Shown one piece after another: positions 26,985 to 35,760 of a stretch of 64,000 bases of DNA. Every line of letters starts with the position of its first letter. Position 1 is the stretch's first letter. Below the pieces are notes generated by a model. That model ran no database searches. It was not told where the DNA came from and saw only the letters and a list, made by a program, of their open reading frames with translations. Source of the DNA: Rickettsiella endosymbiont of Miltochrista miniata (GTDB lineage Bacteria; Pseudomonadota; Gammaproteobacteria; Diplorickettsiales; Diplorickettsiaceae); NCBI RefSeq assembly GCF_964031245.1, contig NZ_OZ035017.1, positions 124,001 through 188,000 on the forward strand. The letters run 5' to 3'. A program made the translations under genes and the position numbers.

Positions 26985-29066
26985 ATGCCCCCTATCGATT
27001 TATTTAATTCTGCATTTAACATTTTTTTTAATACAGGTCGATTTGAGATTTCAGATTCATCATTATCATTAAAACAATTACAAGCTTTACACTCTCACCT
27101 TACAAAATACCCTATCCCAGTAGGTCGAACCGTCCCTTTTTATGAAATTCATTTAAATAATGTTGAATTTGTTCCTTTTCATATAGAAGAGTTAATAGAG
27201 CCAAAGGGTTCTGAAGATACGGTTTTATCGGGCGAACTTGCCGAACAAGAGTTACCTGCATCGCTTAAGGGGAGACCTGAATTTAATTCTGAAGATAAAA
27301 CATTGCGTATTCTGAATTATTTGGAAAGAGCAGAACATTTTCAAAAAATAGACTATAAACATGCAGTAGAAGCAATTGAAAAAACATTATTAAATTTGTT
27401 TGACGTGGCAAAGTGGGAAATTATTAAGCTAGAAGGTATTACTATTTCAGGGAAAGAAGAGAGTAAGCCATTGAATTTTCAATTTATATTTAATTTATAT
27501 GAAACACTCTCTCCCTATGTCGATCAAATTAAGGAGTTAAGTTTAAAAAGGGTTGATTTATTTAATAAAGACGCATTAGTCGATCTTTTAAAGAAAACAT
27601 CTAATTTAGAAATCTTGAGATTAGAAGATATTCAGAAAGAACAGAACTTTTTGCCGTCGTTTAATGCCCCCAATGTTCTTTTAAATCGTCTATGTGAAGC
27701 ATTGGCTAATCATTGTACTTTAAGGCAACTAGATTTAGGTGATGCTACACTTAATGAAGAGGATTATTTGAAGTTATTTGAGTTGTTAAAAAATAACTAT
27801 AGCCTAGATCAAATTCTTTTAAAATCCGCACCGGTCTTGGAAGATCTGAATCGATTACATAGAAAATTAATACAACATCTGGAGGAACGATCAGAAAAAT
27901 CTAGTTTAGAGCGTTTTCAGGAAAAACAATTGACAGCCCATAATTTATATCAGTTAGCTGAATTAGGTTTGCAACTTAAGTCTCCTCCTCTTAAGCTTTT
28001 GTTAAATTTCAATAACAAAATAGTCATTACTCGTCTCTCCAGCGAAAAATTACCTGAAAATTTGATCAACAGATTACCGAAAGATCTTCAAAAATATCCA
28101 GACTACCTTCAGCAGAGTTGGCCTATCGAGCTAGACATGAGTCAACGTTTAGACAATCGAACGCTAGGCGCGCATTTATTAGAAAAAGCTTTTCAATTAA
28201 AAAATCCAAAAAATGTTGAACTGCTTTTATCGGCGGGAGCGGACTTATTAGAACGATTACCTGGGGAACCCAGTTTGGTCGAAAGGCTTTTTTCTAGCAA
28301 AGACAATGTTTGTAAAAAAGTGATATTAAGCCATGTCAAAAAGGATTTAAAGTTTTTTGTACCTTTGATATGGCGTTTTTATACGTCACATAAGGAAATT
28401 AGTAATAAGCTTGGGTCAATAAAACAAAAATTAGATGATTTCTTAATGAAATTATTGGACTTGGATCAATTACCGTTTCTACTAAAAATATTTCGTGGCA
28501 TCGGGCTTGATGCAAAAAAAGAAAATTGGGAAAAAGACTTCCGTCTTATTGTCCAAGCGGCACAGGCTGGAACAACAGACTATCCGGTTAGTGATACTGC
28601 GTTGACAGAATTTACACAGGTTATTCGTTGCTTACATGGCGAAGCAGAAAGAGCCAAAAGGCAACACTTTAGAGATTTTAAATTTAATCAAGCCTTATGT
28701 ACTGAGCTTGATCAACTGTTAGGTTTTACTGAAGTTTATCAAAAACAGTTTAAATTAGAAGAAGAAAAAAGCAAACTGGAAAAAAAGGTGCAAAGCTTGC
28801 AAGGAACCATAGAAGTGATGAAACAAGACAAAAGAGAGACGGATGTAAAACATGCTCAAGATTTGATTGATTTAACAGCTAAATATGAAGCTAAAGGAGA
28901 AAAAGACAGAGCAGAAATACGAGCTGAGTTTGAACAAAACAAATCCGAGATGGCTGAAAGAATGAATAAAATAATGGATCTGCTTGCATCACAGCAACAG
29001 ACATCAACATCGGATACTCAGACGCAGGACAGTAGTAATGCTAGCTGCCGCTGGTTTAAACCTTAG
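26985..29066 (+). CDS. Effector-like protein with leucine-rich and ankyrin-like repeats (paralogue A1)
   Basis: A 693-residue protein with a 530-residue paralogue at 34146. Residues about 170-290 form leucine-rich repeats of the RNI type (IKELSLKRVDLF, LEILRLEDI, LRQLDLGDATLNEEDYLKLF). Residues about 385-420 look like an ankyrin unit (LGAHLLEKAFQLKNPKNVEL, LLSAGADLLERLPG). The C-terminal 120 residues are a long coiled coil (EEEKSKLEKKVQSL, KDRAEIRAEFEQNKSE). These eukaryote-like modules without a signal peptide suggest a type IV effector. The N-terminal GRFEIS and PFYEIHLNNVEF segments define the family. It is followed after 30 nt by paralogue B1, and the order A-B is repeated at 34146-37188. 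Confidence 0.75.
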   Translation: MPPIDLFNSAFNIFFNTGRFEISDSSLSLKQLQALHSHLTKYPIPVGRTVPFYEIHLNNVEFVPFHIEELIEPKGSEDTVLSGELAEQELPASLKGRPEFNSEDKTLRILNYLERAEHFQKIDYKHAVEAIEKTLLNLFDVAKWEIIKLEGITISGKEESKPLNFQFIFNLYETLSPYVDQIKELSLKRVDLFNKDALVDLLKKTSNLEILRLEDIQKEQNFLPSFNAPNVLLNRLCEALANHCTLRQLDLGDATLNEEDYLKLFELLKNNYSLDQILLKSAPVLEDLNRLHRKLIQHLEERSEKSSLERFQEKQLTAHNLYQLAELGLQLKSPPLKLLLNFNNKIVITRLSSEKLPENLINRLPKDLQKYPDYLQQSWPIELDMSQRLDNRTLGAHLLEKAFQLKNPKNVELLLSAGADLLERLPGEPSLVERLFSSKDNVCKKVILSHVKKDLKFFVPLIWRFYTSHKEISNKLGSIKQKLDDFLMKLLDLDQLPFLLKIFRGIGLDAKKENWEKDFRLIVQAAQAGTTDYPVSDTALTEFTQVIRCLHGEAERAKRQHFRDFKFNQALCTELDQLLGFTEVYQKQFKLEEEKSKLEKKVQSLQGTIEVMKQDKRETDVKHAQDLIDLTAKYEAKGEKDRAEIRAEFEQNKSEMAERMNKIMDLLASQQQTSTSDTQTQDSSNASCRWFKP

Positions 29067-29096
29067 TTAAAGGAGGTGGGTGATGCTTAGGAGGAT

Positions 29097-30713
29097 ATGT
29101 TGAGTCACTTATTTAATCAAATGGATGAGTATCTCTCCAATAAGCCTTTTATTCGTCGTTGGTGGTCGAGACGTTGGATAGTCCATATGACTATCCAACC
29201 TCCATTAACAAAGTATTACCCCTTGTGGAAACGCACTAAAGATGAGCTTCGACTGTTACGTTTATTTGATTTAAGTCCAGAAGAGTTGGGCCGAAAAATA
29301 GATCGTTATTGGAAAAAGCCTCGTTGGCGACGTTGGTTTGCTTCTTTTGGTATGAACAAAAAGATCGACGTATGGAATTACTACCAACGTTGCTTAGCTT
29401 ATCAAGAGATAAGTCAGGATAAGCTGAGATCTGAACAAAGCTTAGTTATTGCGAGTGAGGGAAGGCCTATATTAGAAGGCTTGACCTTGGTATTGCATCA
29501 ATCCAATGTAAAGTTTGAAACTTACTTAGAAAAACGATGTCGTAATCCAAAATGGATAGAAAAACACTTTTCAGAAGAAGTAAAACGTTATATGCAACGT
29601 TTGAAGAAAACATTTTTTACGAAGTTAAATAAACATTTAAAACAGATAGAGAAAGGAGAAGAACGATTAGCCCTAAAGCAAGAAGCAGAAAAAGAATATC
29701 AGGAAGTCGAGATGCTTATGTTTCATTATTATCAACTATGGCATTTTAATGCCTTTTCTAGCCGTCGTTCTGAGGTAGGAATAGATGTTGTTAATGATAG
29801 AGCGATAAATAAGAACCAAGAACGTAGGGTAGCTAACTATACGAGGCCTCAAACAATTTCTTCTTCATTTACACCTGCCCATAGAATAGTAACTCAAGCT
29901 GGACTTGGTTCGTTGGATGGGGCTAAAAAATGGATACAAGCTCAAAGAGAGCATTTAAAGTTACTGCTCAAAGATGGTTCTCTACAGAAAGTGGAAGAGC
30001 TACTACAAACAAGTCTGAACGATATTAAAACGATTACTGAGCTGCATTTGGGATGCTGCGAAACCAAGATGTCAAACATTCAAGGTAGGCATGAAGCTTA
30101 TGACGATTTCATAAAATATTTGGATGACTTACAACGTCGATTAAAACCGTTATTACAAGGAGGAATGCTGCTATTTCACCCGGATCATATGAGGAATTTA
30201 ACGCATTCTCAAGAGATGTGGGAGATGATAACTCGATATAGTCAATCTTACTTAGAACGAAGCCGATATTACTTGGATAGCTTAAAAAATTATCATCTGC
30301 AGATCGAAGAACTTTATCATCATTCTCAGCAAGAGCTTCAAAGACAGCAGGCACTCCGAGATTGGTCTGATCTCGCGCGACGTATCCAAGAATTAGGACA
30401 ATCCATAAATGAATTGGAACAATCATTCAAAGAGCTTGATAAAAAACGTACGGAAGAAATTGAAAGATTTCGAGAGAAGCTATATGACCAATGGGAGCAA
30501 GATAAAGCGGAGATACGGGCTGACTTGGAACAAGACAAGCTGGAAACAAACTCAAAATTAGAAGAAATCGAAGCTAAGATACGCACTCATCTAAAAGCTA
30601 AACTTGAGCAAGGAATAGAAAAAGGCAAGAATTCTGATGATAATCACGTAAATGAAGAGGCAATATCCTTATCAGATTCAACGGAAAAACCGATAAACCG
30701 CCCGTCATTTTAG
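29097..30713 (+). CDS. Effector-like protein with J-domain-like HPD segment (paralogue B1)
   Basis: A 538-residue protein, paralogous to the 475-residue product at 35761. The N-terminus shares PLWKRTKDELRLLRLFDLSP and YWKKPRWRRWF with it. Near residue 361 is LLFHPDHMRN after a helix, with further helices following; the paralogue has LFHPDKSFGNEE at the same place. This resembles the HPD loop and helix III of DnaJ J-domains, which bind and stimulate Hsp70. The C-terminal 140 residues form a charged coiled coil (LRDWSDLARRIQELGQ, DKAEIRADLEQDK) similar to the A1 tail. A GGAGG site precedes ATG 29097. Host Hsp70 manipulation is a tempting inference, not shown. Confidence 0.72.
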   Translation: MLSHLFNQMDEYLSNKPFIRRWWSRRWIVHMTIQPPLTKYYPLWKRTKDELRLLRLFDLSPEELGRKIDRYWKKPRWRRWFASFGMNKKIDVWNYYQRCLAYQEISQDKLRSEQSLVIASEGRPILEGLTLVLHQSNVKFETYLEKRCRNPKWIEKHFSEEVKRYMQRLKKTFFTKLNKHLKQIEKGEERLALKQEAEKEYQEVEMLMFHYYQLWHFNAFSSRRSEVGIDVVNDRAINKNQERRVANYTRPQTISSSFTPAHRIVTQAGLGSLDGAKKWIQAQREHLKLLLKDGSLQKVEELLQTSLNDIKTITELHLGCCETKMSNIQGRHEAYDDFIKYLDDLQRRLKPLLQGGMLLFHPDHMRNLTHSQEMWEMITRYSQSYLERSRYYLDSLKNYHLQIEELYHHSQQELQRQQALRDWSDLARRIQELGQSINELEQSFKELDKKRTEEIERFREKLYDQWEQDKAEIRADLEQDKLETNSKLEEIEAKIRTHLKAKLEQGIEKGKNSDDNHVNEEAISLSDSTEKPINRPSF

Positions 30714-30750
30714 GACTTTAAATCCGATAAACTTTATTATCGTAGATAGT

Positions 30751-30819
30751 CCTAGCAAAATCTATATTTCTGTAACAATAGATAAAATACAGATTCAGGA
30801 CGAAGCTTATTTTTCTTAA
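30751..30819 (+). pseudogene. Duplicated 3' tail of the phzF-like gene
   Basis: These bases still read SKIYISVTIDKIQIQDEAYFS and the stop TAA, against SKIYVFVTTDKIQIYGEAYFS at the true end of the phzF-like gene (26814-26882). No start or upstream part is present. It marks the left junction of a tandem duplication of the effector block. Confidence 0.85.
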
Positions 30820-30925
30820 AAAATAATTAATTTTTTAAGATCGATCTATCAAATAATTTAAATATAAATTATCCTTGTAAAGATAAGAAAAGAATTGGAA
30901 ACAACTACAACAAAAGGAGTAACTT
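30820..30925 (+). promoter_or_regulatory. Shared leader/promoter, copy B
   Basis: Follows the phzF tail scar exactly as copy A follows phzF. Almost identical to copy C (34037-34145) over its last 65 bases: TATAAATTATCCTTGTAAA, GAATTGGAAACAACTACAA and an AAAAGGAGT ribosome site. Probably drives the 30926 gene. Confidence 0.65.
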
Positions 30926-33900
30926 ATGCAAGATTCAGTTGATTTAGAAAGTGATCTGTCGGAAACAAAGGAAATATTGACTGAAGGCAACTTCAAGCTG
31001 GAACCGACACATCCGGGCTTAAGAGAGATTGCATGGATTTTTAATGATAAAGAGATATTTACTGAGGAGTTTATTCAAGCACTCCGATTGCATCCAAAGC
31101 CGATGGCACTTAGTGAAACATTAATATTATTGCATAAAATAGGGATTATTAATCAACAAAACTTAAAAATTGTTCTATCGCATCTAGAACTAGAAATAGT
31201 TAATCTAATGCTTAATACTCTTCAAGAAGCGGGAATATTCACTCAAGAAAGCTTCGAACAGGCTTTGTCGCACCAAGAATTAGGGCCTATTAAATTATCC
31301 CTTGATTATCTCCAAGGAGCAGGGATCCTTACTAAGGAAAATTTCGAACGCGTTCTATCGGAACAAGAAATAACGCCTATTGCATTATCTCTTGTATATC
31401 TTCAAGAAGCAGGGATTCCTACGCAAGAAAATTTTGAACATGTTTTATGCCACCGAGAGCCAATATCTATTGCATTCTCCCTTAGTTATCTCCGAGAAAC
31501 AGGGATGCTTACCCAAGAAAACTTTGAAAGCCTCAGATTGCATAAAGAACCAATGTGTATTAAAGCAGTGCTTAGTCTTCTTCAAAAAGCCGGGATACTT
31601 ACTCAACAAAACTTTGAAAGTGTTCTGTGCCAAGATGTAACTGATATTGAACAGTTGCTTAGTTCTCTTCATAAAGTGGAAATGCTTACGCACAAGAATT
31701 TTGAACATGTTCGATCACACCCTGATCTAAAAAGTATCAGTCGCATTTTGAAACTTATCCAAGAAACAGGGATTCTCACTCAAGACAACTTCGAAAGTGT
31801 TTTGCTATGCAAAGAGCTATCAGATATTGAATGGGCGTTTCAGCTTTTCCATCTAGCGGGGATACTGATTCAAAAAAATGTTGAACATATTTTTATTTTG
31901 TCGCAACAAGAGTTAATGATTATTACATACGCCCTTAATTTTCTCCAAAAAGCAGAGATACTCACTCAAGAAAACCTTGAACATGTTTTGTCGCACAAAG
32001 AGCCAGTGTATATTGCAGTATCATTTAGTTTTCTCCAAAAATCAGGGATCCTCACCCAAGAAAGTTTTGAAGGGGTCCGATTGCACGAAAAACCAATATA
32101 TATTAAAGAATCACTTAATTTTCTCCAAGAAGCAGGGATGCTCACTCAAGAAAATTTTGAAGGTGTTGTATCACACCCAGAGTTAGAAGCAGTCAACCGC
32201 ATTCAGAAATTAATTCAAGAAGCGGGGTTACTGACTCAGCAAAATTTCGAAAGTATTCTGTCGAGTCAAAACCCATCAGATATTGGGCTGTCGCTTAGTT
32301 CTCTCTATAAAACCGGAATTCTCACCCAAGAAAATTTTGAACATGTTCTATCATGCCAAGATGAAAATATCAGAAGTATCGGAATGATACTGAAGTTTAT
32401 TCAAGAAGCAGGGATGCTTACTCAAGAAAACTTTGAATATATTAGACAACGCAAAAACCCAAACTATATTATACTATCTCTTAATTCCCTTCAAAAAGCG
32501 GAGATACTCACCCAAGAAAATTTGGCAAGTGTTCTCTCCCACCCAGAGCCGAAAGCAGTTTGCGTGATGCTGGGTCTTATGCAAGTAGTAGGAATCCTCA
32601 ATCAGCAAAACTTAGAAGCTGTTCTTGCATATCCAGAGCCCATGTATATTGGAGTGTCTATTATATTTATCGAAGGCGTAGGGCTACTCACGCAACAAAA
32701 TTTTGAAGTTATTTTATCTCCTCCAAAACCAAACATAGTTAAGTTGCTTCTGACTCTTGCTGTGACCCAAACTTTAATCCTAGAACTAAATATAGATGTG
32801 GGGGACATACAGGTGCTTAACCAAGGAAAATTTGAGACAATTTGGTTACATTCGGAGTCAAATGATGTTGCAACTAGTTTAGAAGATTTTCAAGCTGCTG
32901 AGATAGAGAATCAGACAAGCTTTTCACTATTGGTTGAATACGGCAATATATTGATGGACGAAATAGTGGGAACATTATTTTTACATCTAAGCTTAGATCT
33001 TTTAACTGGAGTATTTCAAAGATTTCGCCAGGAAAATCAAGATGCTAATGTTAATAATTTATCCTCTATAAATGATAAACAAAGCACTCATACAACGAGC
33101 GTCCATCAGTCTGCCTCTGAATCTGCCACGCAATTATGGTCACATTACGGCTCTCAACTCCAAGATTCTAATTTAGATCATACGATAGGGAGATTAAATA
33201 ATTTTATTCAAGGTTTGTCCGAAAATTCTGAAAAAAATAGAGCCGCTAAGCGTTGTATCGTAAGAATCACGGCTAAGGATTATATATTTACTGATAAAAC
33301 TTCAGGAGTGAGTTTGAGGCAGCTATTAGCCGCAACTTATTTAGCTGTGTTGGATGAGAAAAATCGATCTGGAATTTTACAAGATGCTGAAAAACAACTG
33401 ATTGAAGGACTTTATGAGATGCAATGTGGCGGTAATTTATCTGAAAAGGGAGAATATCTAGGAGGGGAAGATGATCCTATTTGCCCTTCAGGTACTTTCA
33501 ATAAGTTGATTGAAAAATTACAAGGTGTCCATCCGGATTGTGAAATTCGTTTTATGACAAATAAAACAGCCGCACTTAAGCTTCGTATTATTGTTAAGGA
33601 AGCCGCTTTGGAGTATTTATCGTCATTAGCAAGCCCCATTAATACAGAGGAATTTATAAAATTTACTCATTTGATGCAGCAAATCAAACAACAAGGAGTT
33701 GGAGTGATTTGGGTTAAAATCAAAGAGTCGGTAAAAATCAAATTATTCAATGAATTTTCTGATTTTTATCAAAATAAAGAAAATAAGGATTTGAAAGCTT
33801 TAGTTCAAGCAGGGCAATATACTGTTTTAAGCGACAAAGTTTTAAGTGTGTTTCAAGAAAAAATACAAAACTCTAAAGGCTACTATCGATACTGTAGTTA

Positions 33901-34009
33901 TTTGTTACACCAAAATGGGTTATTTTCTACATATAAACAAAATGAAGTTGTTAATTATAATGATCCTATCCAAGAAAATATTTCTAATGCATGGTTTTTA
34001 GCTAGATAG
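30926..34009 (+). CDS. Large 30-residue-repeat protein, candidate effector
   Basis: A 1027-residue protein. About residues 40-620 consist of some 18-19 tandem units of mostly 30 residues with consensus AGxLTQENFExVLSHxEPxxI followed by a helix ending LQE. Each unit is predicted to be two short helices, so the array should form an alpha solenoid for protein binding. The remaining 400 residues are a separate helical domain: CIVRITAKDYIFTDK, SLRQLLAATYLAV, then CPSGTFNKLIEKLQGVHPDC, a segment I associate with repeat-bearing Legionella/Coxiella effectors but cannot name with certainty. No signal peptide. It is inserted between the two A-B pairs and has the same leader. Confidence 0.75.
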   Translation: MQDSVDLESDLSETKEILTEGNFKLEPTHPGLREIAWIFNDKEIFTEEFIQALRLHPKPMALSETLILLHKIGIINQQNLKIVLSHLELEIVNLMLNTLQEAGIFTQESFEQALSHQELGPIKLSLDYLQGAGILTKENFERVLSEQEITPIALSLVYLQEAGIPTQENFEHVLCHREPISIAFSLSYLRETGMLTQENFESLRLHKEPMCIKAVLSLLQKAGILTQQNFESVLCQDVTDIEQLLSSLHKVEMLTHKNFEHVRSHPDLKSISRILKLIQETGILTQDNFESVLLCKELSDIEWAFQLFHLAGILIQKNVEHIFILSQQELMIITYALNFLQKAEILTQENLEHVLSHKEPVYIAVSFSFLQKSGILTQESFEGVRLHEKPIYIKESLNFLQEAGMLTQENFEGVVSHPELEAVNRIQKLIQEAGLLTQQNFESILSSQNPSDIGLSLSSLYKTGILTQENFEHVLSCQDENIRSIGMILKFIQEAGMLTQENFEYIRQRKNPNYIILSLNSLQKAEILTQENLASVLSHPEPKAVCVMLGLMQVVGILNQQNLEAVLAYPEPMYIGVSIIFIEGVGLLTQQNFEVILSPPKPNIVKLLLTLAVTQTLILELNIDVGDIQVLNQGKFETIWLHSESNDVATSLEDFQAAEIENQTSFSLLVEYGNILMDEIVGTLFLHLSLDLLTGVFQRFRQENQDANVNNLSSINDKQSTHTTSVHQSASESATQLWSHYGSQLQDSNLDHTIGRLNNFIQGLSENSEKNRAAKRCIVRITAKDYIFTDKTSGVSLRQLLAATYLAVLDEKNRSGILQDAEKQLIEGLYEMQCGGNLSEKGEYLGGEDDPICPSGTFNKLIEKLQGVHPDCEIRFMTNKTAALKLRIIVKEAALEYLSSLASPINTEEFIKFTHLMQQIKQQGVGVIWVKIKESVKIKLFNEFSDFYQNKENKDLKALVQAGQYTVLSDKVLSVFQEKIQNSKGYYRYCSYLLHQNGLFSTYKQNEVVNYNDPIQENISNAWFLAR
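31160..32770 (+). repeat. Array of about 18 tandem 90-bp repeats
   Basis: In-frame repeats encode the AGILTQENFE-type units; the nucleotides ATACTCACTCAAGAAAA recur with small changes roughly every 90 bp. A few units vary in length (87 or 96 bp). Similarity between units is moderate, indicating older expansion than the U-box repeats at 8983. Confidence 0.8.
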
Positions 34010-34036
34010 AACAAATTTAGAATATTTTAGATTTAA

Positions 34037-34145
34037 AATAAAATAATTAATTTTTTACGACCCACCTATGAAATATCTAAAATATAAATTATCCTTGTAA
34101 AAATAAGAAAAGAATTGGAAACAACTACAATAAAAGGAGTGATTT
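34037..34145 (+). promoter_or_regulatory. Shared leader/promoter, copy C
   Basis: Nearly identical to copy B, ending CTACAATAAAAGGAGTGATT before ATG 34146. Unlike copy B it is not preceded by a phzF tail, so it was copied without that flank. Confidence 0.65.
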
Positions 34146-35738
34146 ATGCTCAGGGCTACCACTAAGACCAAACATTATGATCATCAAGATAAACCAAACT
34201 CGTCCTTTGATACCGTTTTGGACAGCTTTCTAGAAACAGGTCATTTTACATTAACTAATGAAATAGTAACGATAGAGTTGCTATCCTATTTTATTCAATA
34301 TTTAAATTTAAATAAACCAGCTAGGCCTTCCTCTAAACTGGATTATAAATTTTATTTAGATAATGTTGCTTTTGACCTAGGGGTTCAAAACTTTTCTTCA
34401 GACATAAAGCCCGTTCGCATATTCATGGATAAAATCTTTAGCTTTTCACCTAAATGGAGTGTTATTGCGTTAGATAATGTGAGTATTTTACAAGATGAAA
34501 ATTATTATCCACTCAGTGCGTATTTTATACTTGAATTTCTGGCACGATTTGGAGTGTTGGAAGATAATCCAGCGAAGCTAACTATAACGAATGCTTTGAT
34601 TATAACGAATGCCGAATTTCATCGATGGGCATGGATGAGGTTTTTAACTAAGCCACCTAGGTTTGATAGCTTGACTTTAGAATTGTTACCCAATGAAGAG
34701 CAAGAAGAGGATTTCTTACATCTTTGTGATGCATTACAGTACGCTGAAATTTACGTTTTGAATTTAGGTAATACTGAGATCACTGCGAGAGGATTTCGGG
34801 CATTAAATCAGTTATTAGATAAGAACTATTGGATTAAAAAGGTGCTATTAAGAGAGCCTACTGATCGTGAATCACGTGCTATCGTTAAAAAGTATGCCCG
34901 AAAATTATTGTATCTCGATCAAGAACAATATTTCGAAGGGCGTTGGCCTTTAGCTAAATATGATTTAAATCAACTAGTAGAAGAGGGGACAAGAACGGTA
35001 GGTCATTGGTTATTAGAAAATGCATTGGCACGAAATGACACCTTTACGGTGGAATGTTTGATAGAAGCAGGAGCTAATTTATTGGAACAGCCAGGTGGCG
35101 AAAAACCCTTTTTAATTCAGATCTTTGAAAAAAGCAGAGATTTTAAACTAATAATCCTCAATCATATTATTTATCATGAGACCTTTGGAAATAAGATAAA
35201 GCAGAACTTACAGGATTATCCAGACTCCAGAGAGCTAATGAAAAATATGGAAAGTTCTCTTATAGACTATGCTGGAATTTTAAGACAAAGAGCCTGGGGT
35301 CATTTAGATGGTTATGAGATGCTGCTTAATCTACTTAAAACAGTGGCGCTATTATCGCGCCCTTCTAAACAAAGAGATCAGGAGTTTATAGACATTTATT
35401 GGCGATTATTTAAGTGTCTTATTTTGTTTCATGATGCAGAGGGAAAGGTTACTGTCGAGTCGATATCCAATGCACAAAGTATGCTGAATGAAATAATAGC
35501 TATTTCAAAGAAGGCAGACTTGGGTTGGGATCATGGATCAAAACTACATCATGGCTTACCAGATCATATAGATTTATTAATGAAAGCTATGAATACTATT
35601 AAAGAATTGGTAGCGCAACAAGCCAATCCTCTTGATGAAAAGGGTAGAGTGACAGCACAAAGGGCAGCGAATACAGATTCTGAGGAATCACAGTTAAATG
35701 AACCAGGTCCTAGTACGAGATTTTATCCTAGGCGTTGA
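34146..35738 (+). CDS. Effector-like leucine-rich/ankyrin-like protein (paralogue A2)
   Basis: A 530-residue paralogue of the 26985 product. The N-terminal FLETGHFTL and KFYLDNVAFDL match GRFEIS and EIHLNNVEF there. Leucine-rich-like strands follow (FDSLTLELLPNE, EIYVLNLGNTEITARGFRAL), and an ankyrin-like VGHWLLENALARNDTFTVEC, LIEAGANLLEQPGG matches the same segment of A1. It is shorter because the C-terminal coiled coil of A1 is absent and replaced by a short low-complexity tail. It precedes paralogue B2 by 22 nt, keeping the A-B order. A type IV effector role is inferred from architecture and context. Confidence 0.72.
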   Translation: MLRATTKTKHYDHQDKPNSSFDTVLDSFLETGHFTLTNEIVTIELLSYFIQYLNLNKPARPSSKLDYKFYLDNVAFDLGVQNFSSDIKPVRIFMDKIFSFSPKWSVIALDNVSILQDENYYPLSAYFILEFLARFGVLEDNPAKLTITNALIITNAEFHRWAWMRFLTKPPRFDSLTLELLPNEEQEEDFLHLCDALQYAEIYVLNLGNTEITARGFRALNQLLDKNYWIKKVLLREPTDRESRAIVKKYARKLLYLDQEQYFEGRWPLAKYDLNQLVEEGTRTVGHWLLENALARNDTFTVECLIEAGANLLEQPGGEKPFLIQIFEKSRDFKLIILNHIIYHETFGNKIKQNLQDYPDSRELMKNMESSLIDYAGILRQRAWGHLDGYEMLLNLLKTVALLSRPSKQRDQEFIDIYWRLFKCLILFHDAEGKVTVESISNAQSMLNEIIAISKKADLGWDHGSKLHHGLPDHIDLLMKAMNTIKELVAQQANPLDEKGRVTAQRAANTDSEESQLNEPGPSTRFYPRR

Positions 35739-35760
35739 AAAAAATGGAGGATAGCAGGGA

